Part shown: piece after piece, positions 35,786-50,666 of the stretch
How the letters are laid out: each line of letters begins with the position of its first letter
Position numbering within the stretch: position 1 is the first letter of the stretch
Origin: Dolomedes plantarius
Lineage: Eukaryota; Arthropoda; Arachnida; Araneae; Dolomedidae
Direction: 5' to 3'
Length of the DNA stretch: 64,000 nucleotides
Assembly: GCA_907164885.2 (NCBI GenBank)
Contig: OU015497.1
Span: 70,852,472 to 70,916,471 of the forward strand
Notes under the pieces: generated by a model
Database searches by the model: none
What the model was told of the DNA's origin: nothing
What the model saw: only the letters and a program-made list of their open reading frames with translations
Program-made: the position numbers and the translations under genes

Positions 35786-36063
35786 CATTTTTGTTTTGTG
35801 TTTTTGTGGTGCATTTTTTGCAAAGCCTGGGACTTTGTTTAGCAACGAGTTTGAGAGTTTTTGTTAAACCAGAACTGAGAGTTATTTTTTTTATCCAATA
35901 AAGACTGAGATTTATTAACCTCATATAAATATTTTAGGAGACAAACTCTCTCATGTACCACAAATCATTTAGTGTATTTTTTTAAATGTTTTTGATGTTC
36001 TATAGTTTTATAATGAATATTTTGATATTTTTTATTTTATAATAGTAATTTTGGTCTATTTGG
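35786..36063. other. Interior of candidate LTR element, 3' part
   Basis: AT-rich and non-coding. No polypurine tract is obvious before 36064, which weakens the LTR reading of the flanking repeats. Confidence 0.4.
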
Positions 36064-36510
36064 TGAACCCTTTCGATAATCACCCCATGTGGCGTGATGG
36101 TCATGTGTCAGTTTTTTAACCAATTAAAGTTCAGCCCGCCTTAAAAACCCGCGCTTTTCTCGATAATTCCGTAGCGTTTGGGTGTCTGCTCTCAGCCAAG
36201 AAACATACACAGCTCTCCGTGAGTATTTTTCAGCGGTCCTGCCGCTGGTCGGGGCGCCGTACCCGACTAGCCGCGATGTGTTTGGAACGTTAATTTTGAC
36301 ATGTGTATATCCAGTCTTTTTAAAACCCTCATTCTTAATAAAAGAACTGTGAAGTTTTTGTGGAGTACCATGTTTTCTGCCTGGACTTCCTTCCTATGCC
36401 ACTACGACTACAAGATTTCTCTGGGACGCTGCGCTATCTCGTCCCTGATGAGTCAACGGCCAAGTTATTTTCCCGGCAACCATGCAACCATTATTATTGT
36501 TATTATTATT

Positions 36511-36513
<3 letters not shown>
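36064..36513 (+). repeat. ~450-bp direct repeat, candidate 3' LTR
   Basis: Same sequence as 32798-33245 with scattered changes and the same AATAAA. It runs directly into a (TA)n tract, which may have overwritten the target duplication. Confidence 0.6.

Positions 36514-36557
<44 letters not shown>
36514..36557. repeat. (TA)n microsatellite
   Basis: About 20 TA units abutting the candidate 3' LTR. Confidence 0.95.
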
Positions 36558-36560
<3 letters not shown>

Positions 36561-36925
36561 GACATAAAAATTAACACAATTGGGAACAAATAGTTAATGG
36601 AAAATTGAGCAGATAGCAGCACCATTCAGACCACTGTAGTGCTTACATAACACTGGTATTGCCCTCTAGCGCTGGTCATTATACGGGGAATTGAAAGTAA
36701 GGGCAGAGTCCTGGGAAACACGTTGCTGCATTGACGCAAGTTAGACGTGAACAGTCGAACAAAATGGCTAAGTTGCTATTGTTTGAACTGGGGCACTTAA
36801 TACACACATAAAATATTTTGTTGTGAGAAGGTGTGTTATCATTTCCCACCTCCAGGCAAGATGCACTACTACGCAGGAATTCAGTTATATGGCATTAGGA
36901 CGTTACAAGGGAAGTTACATATATA
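36558..36925. other. Non-coding stretch
   Basis: No recognisable element. Confidence 0.45.
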
Positions 36926-36927
36926 TA

Positions 36928-37101
36928 GTGCAATTTCGATCGATCGTTCACCGAATCATCGTTTTCCCATATGTATCGTTTATTTCAATCAGTCCCGATG
37001 ATCTTATTTCTTTGTTATTGTTCCTCATGTATCGATTTCTTGCATTTATTGTTCAGTTCAGTCGGTCCCTTGAAAAACGATACATCGATATTTCACTTTT
37101 G
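36928..37101 (-). mobile_element. Palindromic MITE (ATCTCGATCGATCGTT family), copy 1
   Basis: Flanked by TA (36926-36927, 37102-37103). Left end GTGCAATTTCGATCGATCGTT; right end in reverse AAAAGTGAAATATCGATG followed by TATCGTTTTTCAAGGGACCG. It matches 59762-59919 in the opposite orientation along its length. It lacks coding capacity, and the TA target suggests a Tc1/mariner-related transposase. Confidence 0.7.
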
Positions 37102-37244
37102 TAAATATTAAGAGACATCGTATATATAAAGAGACGGAGAGAAAGAGAGAGAAAATGTCGATACAATTTTAAATTTTCGTGTTTTGGAAGATTTAGATTT
37201 ATGCATTTGAAAGGTGCATGCAAACCACTGGATAACTTATTAAA

Positions 37245-37533
37245 TTTTTAAAATGCATTAACAAGAGTATTTATAGATTGAAAATTACTTGAAAATCAAA
37301 CTGAGTGTTCTAAAACGTATAAGTTATTTATATGAAGGTTTTTAACTACAGATCAAAGAGTAGTTACTCAAATAATGCTATAAATAGTGACATTTACGAT
37401 TATTTAGAGCAAACGTTCCAATACCTTTATGAACTTCAAAATATTATCTGCTGCACTCTACGTCAAATACTTGTACTTAAAGCACTGTTTACTTAAAGTG
37501 GTAGAACCCAGATTCCAACGACAGCAGAGGAGA
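37245..37533. repeat. Dispersed ~285-bp repeat, copy B
   Basis: Direct-orientation match to 30410-30695 (see copy A). Homology stops at the (AC)n tract that starts at 37534. Confidence 0.7.

Positions 37534-37584
<51 letters not shown>
37534..37584. repeat. Compound (AC)n(TA)n microsatellite
   Basis: About 11 AC units passing into 14 TA units. Confidence 0.96.
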
Positions 37585-38323
37585 CGGCATTTTGTTCTAA
37601 TTATTTTACGCATGTGCACATTTGAAAATCTGTATATTGCATTATGCATCAAAATAAATTAGGCGTCCAATAGAGTACTTAACTCCAGCGAACATATCAA
37701 GCAATTTAATGATATATTTGATGTGCAGTCCATGATGAAATGGCTTTGACGGAAAATCTCTCAAAATCTTTTACCAAGTCAAGCGCTCTTTGATGGGCAC
37801 GACTAGCATAAGACATTAATCTTTACATCTACGCGCCAATTAATTAACAATTAGATCTGCATCGATTATCACGCAAGCATAGAACTTATAATTTATCAAG
37901 ACTTCGAAAGTCGATATCTAATGATTTTCCGTTTTTCTTTGGTGTTATCCTTTTACATTTCATTGAATTCCAGCAATGTGAGTATGAAACGAATTTAAAA
38001 AAAATTCTTTCGCTGTTCTTTAGTTAAATACTATTGATTTCCTTTATTATTAAATAAATCAGATGGTAATCTTCAGGTAAGATCAATTTATAATTTAGAT
38101 GTTTGTTAATATATCAATAACAAATTATTTGTTGTGTGCAAATCCTTCTAGAAAATAACATATTCCACATTCATCATCAAATACTTTTCTGAATACTGTT
38201 AGGTTTCTGAATACTTTAGTTACTTTAGTATTCAGATCACAAAGAAAGCAGTTAAAATCGTAAATATATGATCAAATAGACGTGTAGTGATGCACGAGCA
38301 AAGTCAGATAATAAAACTAATGA
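37585..38323. other. AT-rich non-coding stretch
   Basis: No recognisable element. Confidence 0.5.
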
Positions 38324-38468
38324 TACAGGGTCAGTCCAGAAAGAAAAGAGACTGATTTTTTCGTGCCAAGCAGAAGGCCAAAGGGGCGGAATTTGAGGGT
38401 GGTACGGTTGGTGGGGGCTGTCAGCTACAGAGTCTGAAGGGCGCCGTTTGCACAGTGCAAACGCTTAA

Positions 38469-38673
38469 CCCTTGTCCCTTTTTTCACTTGCATTCAATGT
38501 GTTCCAGTTAAATAATTCGAAAAAGGGTCACTACTGCCATCTGTTGTCAGATTAAAGAACTAAAATCATTTTGCAACTTTTCATTGGAAAATTTTCCAAG
38601 ATTTTTTAGATTAAAAGAAATCGGGAAAAAAATTGCACCCTACAAATGGGGGAGGTTGATGCTCCTGAAAGGG
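38469..38673. mobile_element. Small TTAA-flanked MITE inside the mariner
   Basis: TTAA at 38465-38468 and 38674-38677, with inverted ends CCCTTGTCCC and, in reverse, CCCTTTCAGG. Without it the mariner reads CAAACGCTTAAGCCTCTGC. 205 bp, AT-rich and non-coding. The target site suggests mobilisation by a piggyBac-type transposase. Confidence 0.72.
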
Positions 38674-38734
38674 TTAAGCCTCTGCAGCGCTGGGATCGCT
38701 TGAGAAGCAGACACGTGTCTGAAAGTGGCGTTAG

Positions 38735-39431
38735 GTTTTCAGAAAGCAGCGGAGAGTCGAGCAGCGATACGCCATAACGTTTTGTGTAAAACTAAACAAA
38801 TCGGCTACTCAGATGCTTGCCATGTTACAAGAAGCCTACTCTTTGTCCAAAGCACAAGTGTTAAGGTGGCACAAAGCCTTCAAAGACGTAAGAGAGAACG
38901 TCGTTGACGAACAACAAGCTGGGCGCCGATCAAGTTCTCGAACTTTAGTTCTGGAACCACTCTAACAATGTGGCTAAAATTATAGCTCTTTTCGACTCTG
39001 ATCGTCCGATGAGTGTCTGAATGATTGCAGAGAAGCTACGCATTCAATTGATTGCGGAGGTTTACAAAAGGTTGAGTAATCGAATAGCGCGCATCCGCCC
39101 GAAGCTCACAAACAATTGAATTCTGCACCACGATAATGCGCCGGTCCACAGATCCTTCAAAGTGACTCAGGTCCTGGCAAAACAAAACGTCGCAACGCTG
39201 CCCCAACCTCTGTACTTCCCCGATCTGTCGCCGCCGGTCTTTTTTCTATTCTCTCGGTTAAAATCCAGCTTAAAAGGTCATAATTTTGACAATCTGGAGA
39301 ACTTCCAGAAAAACGTAACGCTCGTTCTGAACAGCATTCCAGTTGAAGACTTCCAGGCGGGCATCAATGGGTGGCAGAGTCGTTGGCAACGGTATATTAA
39401 CGGAGGAGGAGGCTATTTTGAAGAATATTAA
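38735..39431 (+). pseudogene. mariner transposase, internally deleted
   Basis: The N-terminal pieces RAAIRHNVLCKTKQIGYSDA, SLSKAQV, RWHKAFKDVRENVVDEQQAG and MIAEKLRI match the DNA-binding and linker regions of SETMAR-like mariner transposases. The block containing the first catalytic Asp is missing (around 39060-39115). It resumes at HHDNAPVHRSFKVTQVLAKQ (second Asp at 39132-39134). The third Asp, expected exactly 34 residues further on in S-P-x-D-F-F-L-F, is Val in SPPVFFLF. Several stops and shifts. Inactive. Confidence 0.85.
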
Positions 39432-39493
39432 GTGTCTGTTAAATTATCTTCAAATAAACGAATTTTATGGAATCGGTCTGAACAAATCCTGTA

Positions 39494-42400
39494 TAACAAT
39501 GGAAATAAAGCATATGAAATAAGTAATGAAATTTGGAGGAAGATAAATAATAATTTAAGATAAGCGAATGTTCATGACACTATAGATAAATTAAAGCTAT
39601 GAATACCGTTTACAAAGAATGCTTATACAAACTCAGATTAAAAACAGAACATAAAATCCTAAATGGCAATCATGCGAAAATTCCATAAGACTTTCATCGG
39701 ATTTTTTAATGAAACAACATTTTCGGAACCTATCCCTCAAATGATGTGACTTCGAACAGAGATCACATAGAAAAATTATAATGATAATGGAAGAACAGAA
39801 CAGAAATAAAGAAAAAAGGACAAATAAAATGATCCGAGAATCCACAATGCATAAACACACATTTTTATAAGTTAAAGTTTAGGTATTCAACTACAAAGAA
39901 AGTTTAAGTTCATATTTTTGCAATGGCAAGCTAACGAATACATTAAGAGCTTCGTATTTCGGGCTTGTTACATTAGCCAATCAGAAAGCTGGATTTTCGA
40001 GCTCTCAACTAATGAGATATAGTGTGCAAAAGGGGCACATTTTAAAGTAAAATTACATTCAAATCCTAGTTCGAATGACTGGACCTTCGTTCATGATCTA
40101 ATGAGAGGACGCGTTTTATCCATCGGTAACTAAGAAAACTTAAGACTGGAAGTTCCAAGTTAAAAGCAAGAAAAAAGTTAAATATGGAGCAAGCCATGTA
40201 ACAGTTTTTCTTATTTTATAGTTTGTTTTGTTTAAAAACAAAGTACTGTTCTCAAAAACAACAGCAGTGTATGGAACGAGGAAGTTTTCAATTTTCAGGA
40301 ACTCCTGGTACACGTGAAAATTAACTGATGGCTAAATTCAAGAGTCAACTCCTAAGCTTTTATATTTGGAGGGTTAGCTTAGTTTTTACATAGTTGCAAT
40401 TAAATTTTATTGTAACAATCCAGCAGAAAAATGTCTTTGAAGCGCAACTGTCTTATGGTATATCTCCCTTCTGGTCGGTCAATGTCACTTTCTTGATCAC
40501 CTATTTATGCCTCATTTATGTATCATTTAAGAAATTTAAAATGCCTCTCTCCTTACAAAGCTTTCCCATTAGAGAAAAGTAGAGATTGTCAAAGATTTCT
40601 GATATCAATAGCGTTATCAATACGGAAAGCATGTGAATTTTTGGTTTTTTACTTTAAAGATTGTGGCAAAATGTATTTTTCCCCAATAAGAGTCCAAACT
40701 TTTCTTTGTTTTGAAGAGTGAATGATGCTTATTTCGAGTAAAAGTCACTCTAAATGTAACTAATATGCCTTATGTTCAAAATCTTAAAAGAAGAATCATG
40801 ATTAGACGACAACTTGATAAAAGCTCCTATGGGAGGCACTTGAAATTATTTTACAAAACTCGAGCGAGTTAGTCTCCTTGGTCACGGAAGGTCTAAAAGT
40901 TCCTTTTCGATTTATCTGATACGATTTGAATTCTTGACTTATTCTTTTCAGATAACATTTCCTGAACGGAGTTAACTTACCCTTCAGATGTTTAGTTCTT
41001 ATAAAGCATACACTTCACAAATCAAGTGGTATTTTATAGGGATTTACCGTCAGAAGTTTCAGCCTTTAACACTGTCACGTTCGATTCAAAGAAATGATCC
41101 ACCATCAAAAACAACATCATGAGAAGCCTCTTTTCAAAACCAACAATATACGTTCTTACGTGATTTTAGTCAGTTTATTTAAAGTTTGAAAACAAGTACG
41201 TAGAATAAAGTACCTAAATCTATCAATAACTCTGTTTTAGAGTATATATGAATAAATACATTTTATTACATTTTCTCCTAATTTCCACACCTGAAATTTT
41301 TTTTTTGTTTACATACACTGTGGATAAAATAAACAGACAGAAGAACAAAGGGTTTAATAAGAAAAGTGTTGCTGTATTTAAACTGAAAGAATCAGTAGAT
41401 GTATCCATTGCAAGTGGATACAAATACTTAGAAGATAGATAGCGGATTCTACATACAGCTAAAAAAGAACCTATAGCTATTTAAAATTAATTTTGGGTGC
41501 CATTTCTTCGATGCTAAATCTGCATTTTTTTAATTGTACCATATAAAAATTTGTAATATTGAGTTTGAAAAATACATTTTTTTACTAAAATATTCCACCC
41601 TAGAAGTTTAATGTTTTATTTCGTGGTAAGGAAAATGTTTTTATAGGAGTAACGATTTTTTGAGAAGATTGTTTTGATTCTTTATTGGATGTTGCACTAC
41701 ATGTAACAGTTTCAATCATTCAAATTTATGCTTATTTTTGCTAAAACGAGTTAAGTGTTACAGTCTATTCATCTTTATGTTCTTATTTTTTACTGCAAAG
41801 TGAATTTTCAACGGTTAAGGAATTACACCAGTATCATAATCCAGTCCATAGATTCTGAATAAAAATCAGTTTTAGAGATGTTTAATTTCTCTCTTTTTTA
41901 CTTATGTTCCCGCATTTTTGTACTAGACTCAAATTCAAATGCCAAAACTTGTCTTTCAGTCCAATTAACTAAAATTAGTCCAGCAGACTAAACAAATTTG
42001 AGTACACATACCGGAATATTTTTCATTTTAATTGAGTACCTAAATAACTACCTCAAAGTTCCTTAATACACATCGGCCCACCTCTGAACACACTCTATGG
42101 TAACACTCAAACGAGTTCCTTTTCAGATTCATTAATTTCATATTATATCTGTCAGTAAAGTAAACGGAATTCAACTAACTCAAACATAAATCCGACTAAA
42201 GAATTTGTTGTTAGACGTTTCTGTGAATAGTCCGATAGTAGTAAAAATGTATTATAAATTTTAAATATTCGTAAATAAAATATATATACTATAATAGGAT
42301 TTAAGGTTTAATATATGTTCCAAAATGAACGTCTCCAAATCTCAGAGCAAATGCAAGTTAACATTAAGCACTGATTGTGCATGCTGAAAGATTAAATGAG

Positions 42401-45400
42401 ACTATGAACGTTTTTCTACATTAGACATTATCCAACACATTAACCCAACAAATAAATCACTAGCTTTTTTCTCAAAGAGCTCGTGTGATTAACAAAAAAT
42501 CTGTTAATTGGGTCATCAGCGCATAATGTGTCTCCCCATTTTGATACCATAAAAAGTATCTTTCACAGCTGTCATTTTTCTTTCTCGTGCAGCGCATCTT
42601 TTGATTTGAATAGGTTTCGACTTTTTTTTTAACTTTCTGTTCCCCCTTTCTTGCTCTATTCTTATTTATTTAATTATTTTGAACCTCCAGTTTTTTCTTC
42701 TTTTTATTATTTCTTTTCGTTTTTTTCTTTGGTTTTCTTTCATTGTTGAATTTTATGCTTAATCTAATTTTTTTATCCTTTTCCAAGTTTCGCTAACTAC
42801 GGCTTTTTTCTGTTTTTGTATCGTTCTATGTAAGATTTTAAAAAAAATTTCTTCTTTTTTTCCTTTTTTTAGAGGCCTCTCACGGAAACATAACATGCAT
42901 TTCCGTTTGCAAATAAAATGTCGGTATGCTGATAGAAAGTCCTTTTAATGCTACAAAAAGAAAATAATTACATAAACTTTACACTTGGCATCAAATGGAT
43001 ATGTTTGGTATGGAGCAAAACACATATTTTTCTAAATCAAATCTAATGTGCTCAAAGTAATCAAAGTTAAAAATAACAAAAAAGAATAATCATACGAATT
43101 TCATAGCATCTTCATCTTGAATGAAATAAAGTTTTGACTAAAACTCTCTGAATCACGTGTTTTTTCAAGTCTGGAAAGAAACATCACAGTTGAAGCGGTG
43201 AAAGGAATCATCGTTGCTTGATGTACCATGGTCATGGGTTCCCTGTCTCGTGACCAACGAACCATTTGAAGAATCCGGGACAGCTTACTGGAAACTGTCT
43301 GAGAAAGACATTTAAAATTCTATCACTCAGATTTTAGGTAGGCAGTTTCCTTATTGCTCAATTTCAAGCTGCAGACACCGGTTAGTTTATTCTTCGCGTT
43401 CCAAGCCAACCAACCCCCTGTTTTTTTCTGGCAGAAGAGTCAGTAAACAGTCTGAGTCAAGACTATAACATAGCTTTAGGGCATAAACGCGTGTGTTTGA
43501 AATGTGTATTATCTAAAATTACCAACTAAAACATTCAGACTAGAAGGAAATATTCATAACCCCTGTTCATTAAAATATAAAGGTCAATATCCATAAGAAA
43601 TATCTATTAAATGTATTATCATCCTGAAGAACAATAGAAAAATTTATTATCAACAGAATTTTTTTCAGGAGCTTCATAGTCATCTGATGGTAAAATTAAT
43701 CTCAGTATTAAACATGCTATTTAAGATTATTAGATGATTTAATAACAATCGTCATTTCCATTTATAATTATTCAACTTAATTGTTTCATAATTAAGAATT
43801 TTTCTTCATTCATCCAATATTATTTTCTGCCGTTGCACAAAAGACATCATTTACAATTGCCATATTCGTTTGTTTTTTCAATCTTTCTTTTGAAAACGAA
43901 TAATTCCAAGAAATATGATATTTTTCTGCCATATTGCTCTCTTCCATTGTTTTATAAATTACTATTCAGGCTTTTCTATACATATAAATTTATAATTTTG
44001 CTTATTCTTTAAATAAAGCTTCGATTTACACACATGCAAATATTTTTATTTCTTGCATAATTTTTTTTTAGTTACTCTGAGTTTTTACACAATAAATTAT
44101 GTTAACACATATTTAGTTCTTCGGGGATCATCTTTTCTAAATAAAAACTGCCATAATAAAAACATAATACGCTATTAACTAGAAAGAATTTGCCAATCGA
44201 AACTGAAAAAAAATTTTCGCGTCGAAACAATTTTATCGGCGAAATTAAAAAAAAATTGCTATGCATAAGTTTACCGTTTGTTATTATAAACTAATAAGAT
44301 GTTGTTTTTTTTACTCAAAGATAATATGAGGGAAATACAATTAACTTTTGAGAAATTGGGAACTGAAATTTAAAGTAAAAAGAGTGATATTCGCAGAAGA
44401 AAAGGAAAATCCAGCTTTTTACTAGCCATAAATATATACTTTTTTTTTACAAAATTGCATCAAAAGAACGAAATATAAAAGCAAGAAGACGTATAGGAAA
44501 ACAAAAACTTTAATAAACACAAAAAAAAACATTTTATATAAATTATTCAGTTTTCTTGCTTACAGGTAATAAGCAAAAATTACAATTAACTTTTAGGAAA
44601 TTGACCGCCAAAATTCATATAAAAAATTGCAAAAGAAGAAAAATTAAAGCTTTTCGTAAGAATAAATTATTTTTTAAAAAACACACCAAAAGGGCTAATG
44701 GCTTACACATTTAATAACACAAATAACATAAATCAATAGTTAAGACAACTATTGATTTGTGTAACATACGTAGTTGACTTACATAACATAAATCAATAGT
44801 AAATGCAGTCCCATATCAACACAACACAATCCACAAGACAAATCAGTAGTTTGTACACAAAAATCAATAGTTATAACACAATAGTTAGACTTATAGACAA
44901 GCAAACCGAGGCCTCAAAGCTCTGTCACATTCACGCAATACCTGACGAAAGTGATAGTGCACTTTTAGTTTAAGGAAATTTTTGTAAACAAAAAAAGGTT
45001 CATTTACTGTAAGAAATATTTATCTTGGAGTTATGCATTTACTTCATATACTTCTTTTAAAAATTATTTATTCAAAAGAAAGTATAGAACTAAAAATTCA
45101 GTACATTCCATTGAAAGAGGAAGAACAATATCACAAAAGTTTTCCAACTCTGTTGACTCAGTAAATAACTTCGTAACTAATAAATAAGAAACACAAAAGT
45201 CTTTAGTTGTTATTGACACAGTATATAACTTACTCAAATAAACAGAAAACTTAAATTAATAATATTATATTAAATATAAAAAAATTAAGTATGAAAAAAA
45301 ATCCTGTGTAAGCAAATACGTAGTTATTGAATAATTTTTTTTAATACAATTTTCGTAAATTCATTCTTTTTTTTCGAGGCTAATGCAATAAAGAAGCTTG

Positions 45401-45536
45401 TTGGTAATTTTTTTATTTATATCTATGGAAAGCATAACCTCTGAGAAAAAGTACTAATTTAATACATTCAATAGTTTCGATGAATAAAAACTTGCAAACA
45501 TAATACAGCATTCATTTTAAAATTAGATTTCAGATA
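39494..45536. other. 6-kb AT-rich stretch without recognisable elements
   Basis: The longest unexplained interval. Only short open frames with AT-driven composition are present, no splice-supported exon could be argued, and no terminal repeats were paired. A hairpin cluster is at 44723-44880, and a loose ~60-bp two-unit repeat (CACAAAAGT ... CAGTA-A/T-ATAACTT) at about 45130-45230. Confidence 0.5.
44723..44880. repeat. Cluster of AAATCAATAGT motifs with a perfect hairpin
   Basis: AAATCAATAGTT (44730-44741) and its complement AACTATTGATTT (44747-44758) flank a 5-nt loop. Three further copies or near-copies (AAATCAATAGT, AAATCAGTAGT, AAATCAATAGTT) follow within 120 bp. Function unknown; possibly a decayed simple repeat. 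Confidence 0.6.
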
Positions 45537-48890
<3,354 letters not shown>

Positions 48891-48906
48891 TATATATATA
48901 TATATA
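48891..48906. repeat. Short (TA)8 at transposon insertion site
   Basis: The DUF4817-type element at 48907 starts directly after this run. Confidence 0.9.
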
Positions 48907-50664
48907 GCTGGTGATCATAATTAAACTTGGCCTATTCAGAGCCTTCTCTAGCTGTAACTAAAAGGCGGATTGAGCGGAAATTTTGCAGATAGACATTTAA
49001 AAAGATGTGCTGAAAGATCCAGCAAAAAAAAAAAAAAATTAGTTAAAAAAATGTCCGCTAGGGAGCGCATTACAGCTTAAATGCTTGAAAAGTCATGCAA
49101 TAAATAACTGTACACAATAAAATAGTCATTTAAAACTTTTATTTTTACGTTCTCAAGCATTGTGATGTTTAAAACTGTTATTTTTACATTTTGAAACATT
49201 ACGGGGGTACAAAGTTGATAAATGTGGTACTGCAACTGTAGTAGAAAATAATCTGATTTGCATAAGCATACGAATTCAAAGTGAATTCTGGGTATAAAAA
49301 GGGTGAGATCGAGTGAGTATCATTCTTACAGTTACGATGGCAATTAAATTACAAGAACGTGCTTTAATCGTAAACTTTTTTATCGAAACCAGAGAAATGC
49401 TGTTGCAGCTCTTCGCGAATTTCGACATCAAAAGAAATTGCGTCGGGGTCCAATGTCTCTACAAGGTGAGAGAGACGTTATATCTCCATTTGAAAACACT
49501 GGGTGTTTAAGTGTTCAACGTGGAAGACGGCAAAAGCCTATCAGCGGAGAAGTCGTTTCAGAAGTAGCAACGACCGTTGTCGAGCTGCCACTGACAAATT
49601 ATCATGGAGTCAGCAGTGCACGTGCAGTGTCCCGACGATTAGACGTACCGTATAGCACAGTGCAGAAGATCCTGAGGAAAATAGTGATTTTTTTTCGTAT
49701 AAGATCAGCCACAACCAGCAACTGTTTCTTACCGACAATGACCGTCGCTTATCTTTTGCCCTGACTTTACTTGCTTAAATGGAAGTCTATGACTCCTGGC
49801 CGTGGAACATTCTCAGGAGTGACGAGGCTCATTTTTATCTGAACGGAACAGTGAACACCCAGAATTGCCGAATTTGGGCCTTGGAAAATCCACGTGCCTT
49901 CTACAAAATTCCGCAACACTCGCCTAAAGTTACCATCTGGTGTGGATTTACTTCCCAATTTATCGGTGGACCATTTGTTTTCGAAGAACTTAAAGATAAT
50001 GGCCCTGTCACATGTTTTGTAACAGCTCTCAGATATCGTGACATGCTCAGAAGTTTCGTTTTAATTCAACTCCAGCAGCGACAGTGCCATAAGTCTATTA
50101 CTTTTATGCAAGATGGTGCCCCTCCACATAATGGACTCTGTCTGCGAAGGTTTTTGCGACAACATTTTACGGATGACAAGGTGATTAGCCGATCGTTTTC
50201 TACTCCTTGGCCAGCTCGTTCTCCCGATCTCACTCCGTATGGTTTTTGGTTATGGGGCACATTTAAAGAACGTTGTTTATAGGGGGAATGTTACAACTTT
50301 GGTTGACCTGAAGGACCGCATAACATTGTATGTTCGACAGATTACTGGGGACCAGCTGCGGTCCGCTGTTGAATACTCTGTTCATCGCCTGCACATTTTA
50401 CATACTAATGAGGGAGCCCACATTGAACAATTTTCTTTACATTGTTAGACAGTGTGTAACAAATAAATTATGCTTGAATTGGAATTTGTAGCTTGTTTAA
50501 ATTATTTCCATTAAATGCGCCCCCTAGCGGACATTTTTTAACCTTTTTTTCGGAATCTTTCAGCGCATCCTTTAATTGACTATCAGCAAAATTTCAGCTC
50601 TATCCACCTTTTGTTACGGCTACAGAGGCCTCTGAATAGGCCAAGTTTAATTATCATCACCTGG
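48907..50664 (+). mobile_element. DUF4817-type Tc1/mariner transposon, near full length
   Basis: TA flanks both ends (48905-48906, 50665-50666). The terminal inverted repeats are about 160-175 bp: the left starts GCTGGTGATCATAATTAAAC, and the right in reverse CCAGGTGATGATAATTAAAC. They remain alignable through CTTGGCCTATTCAGAG to a conserved ATGTCCGCTAGGG block. The transposase frame occupies 49337-50448. Total 1758 bp. It is the best-preserved member of this group in the window. Confidence 0.9.
49337..50448 (+). pseudogene. DUF4817-type transposase, few lesions, third Asp lost
   Basis: ATG at 49337 (MAIKLQERALIVNFF). After a shift in a T run near 49380 the DUF4817 domain reads NAVAALREFRHQKKLRRGP. 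SSARAVSRRLDVPYSTVQKI is a second helix-turn-helix. LRSDEAHFYLNGTVNTQN carries the first catalytic Asp (49821-49823), FMQDGAPPHNGL the second (50112-50114), and SPDLTPYGFWLWG has Gly (50241-50243) where the relative at 45779-46912 has Asp. There are 42 residues between the last two catalytic positions. Stops and shifts: near 49688, the TAA at 49776, and near 50275. It ends TNEGAHIEQFSLHC. Confidence 0.9.
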
Positions 50665-50666
50665 TA

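Larger units (their letters stand above)
38326..39491 (+). mobile_element. mariner element (DD34D), internally deleted
   Basis: Flanked by TA (38324-38325, 39492-39493). The left end CAGGGTCAGTCCAGAAAGAA and the right end in reverse CAGGATTTGTTCAGACCGAT are imperfect inverted repeats. A degenerate mariner transposase lies at 38735-39431. A 205-bp TTAA-flanked MITE sits in the 5' part. About 1.16 kb in all, or about 0.96 kb without the MITE, against roughly 1.3 kb for complete mariners. Confidence 0.82.
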
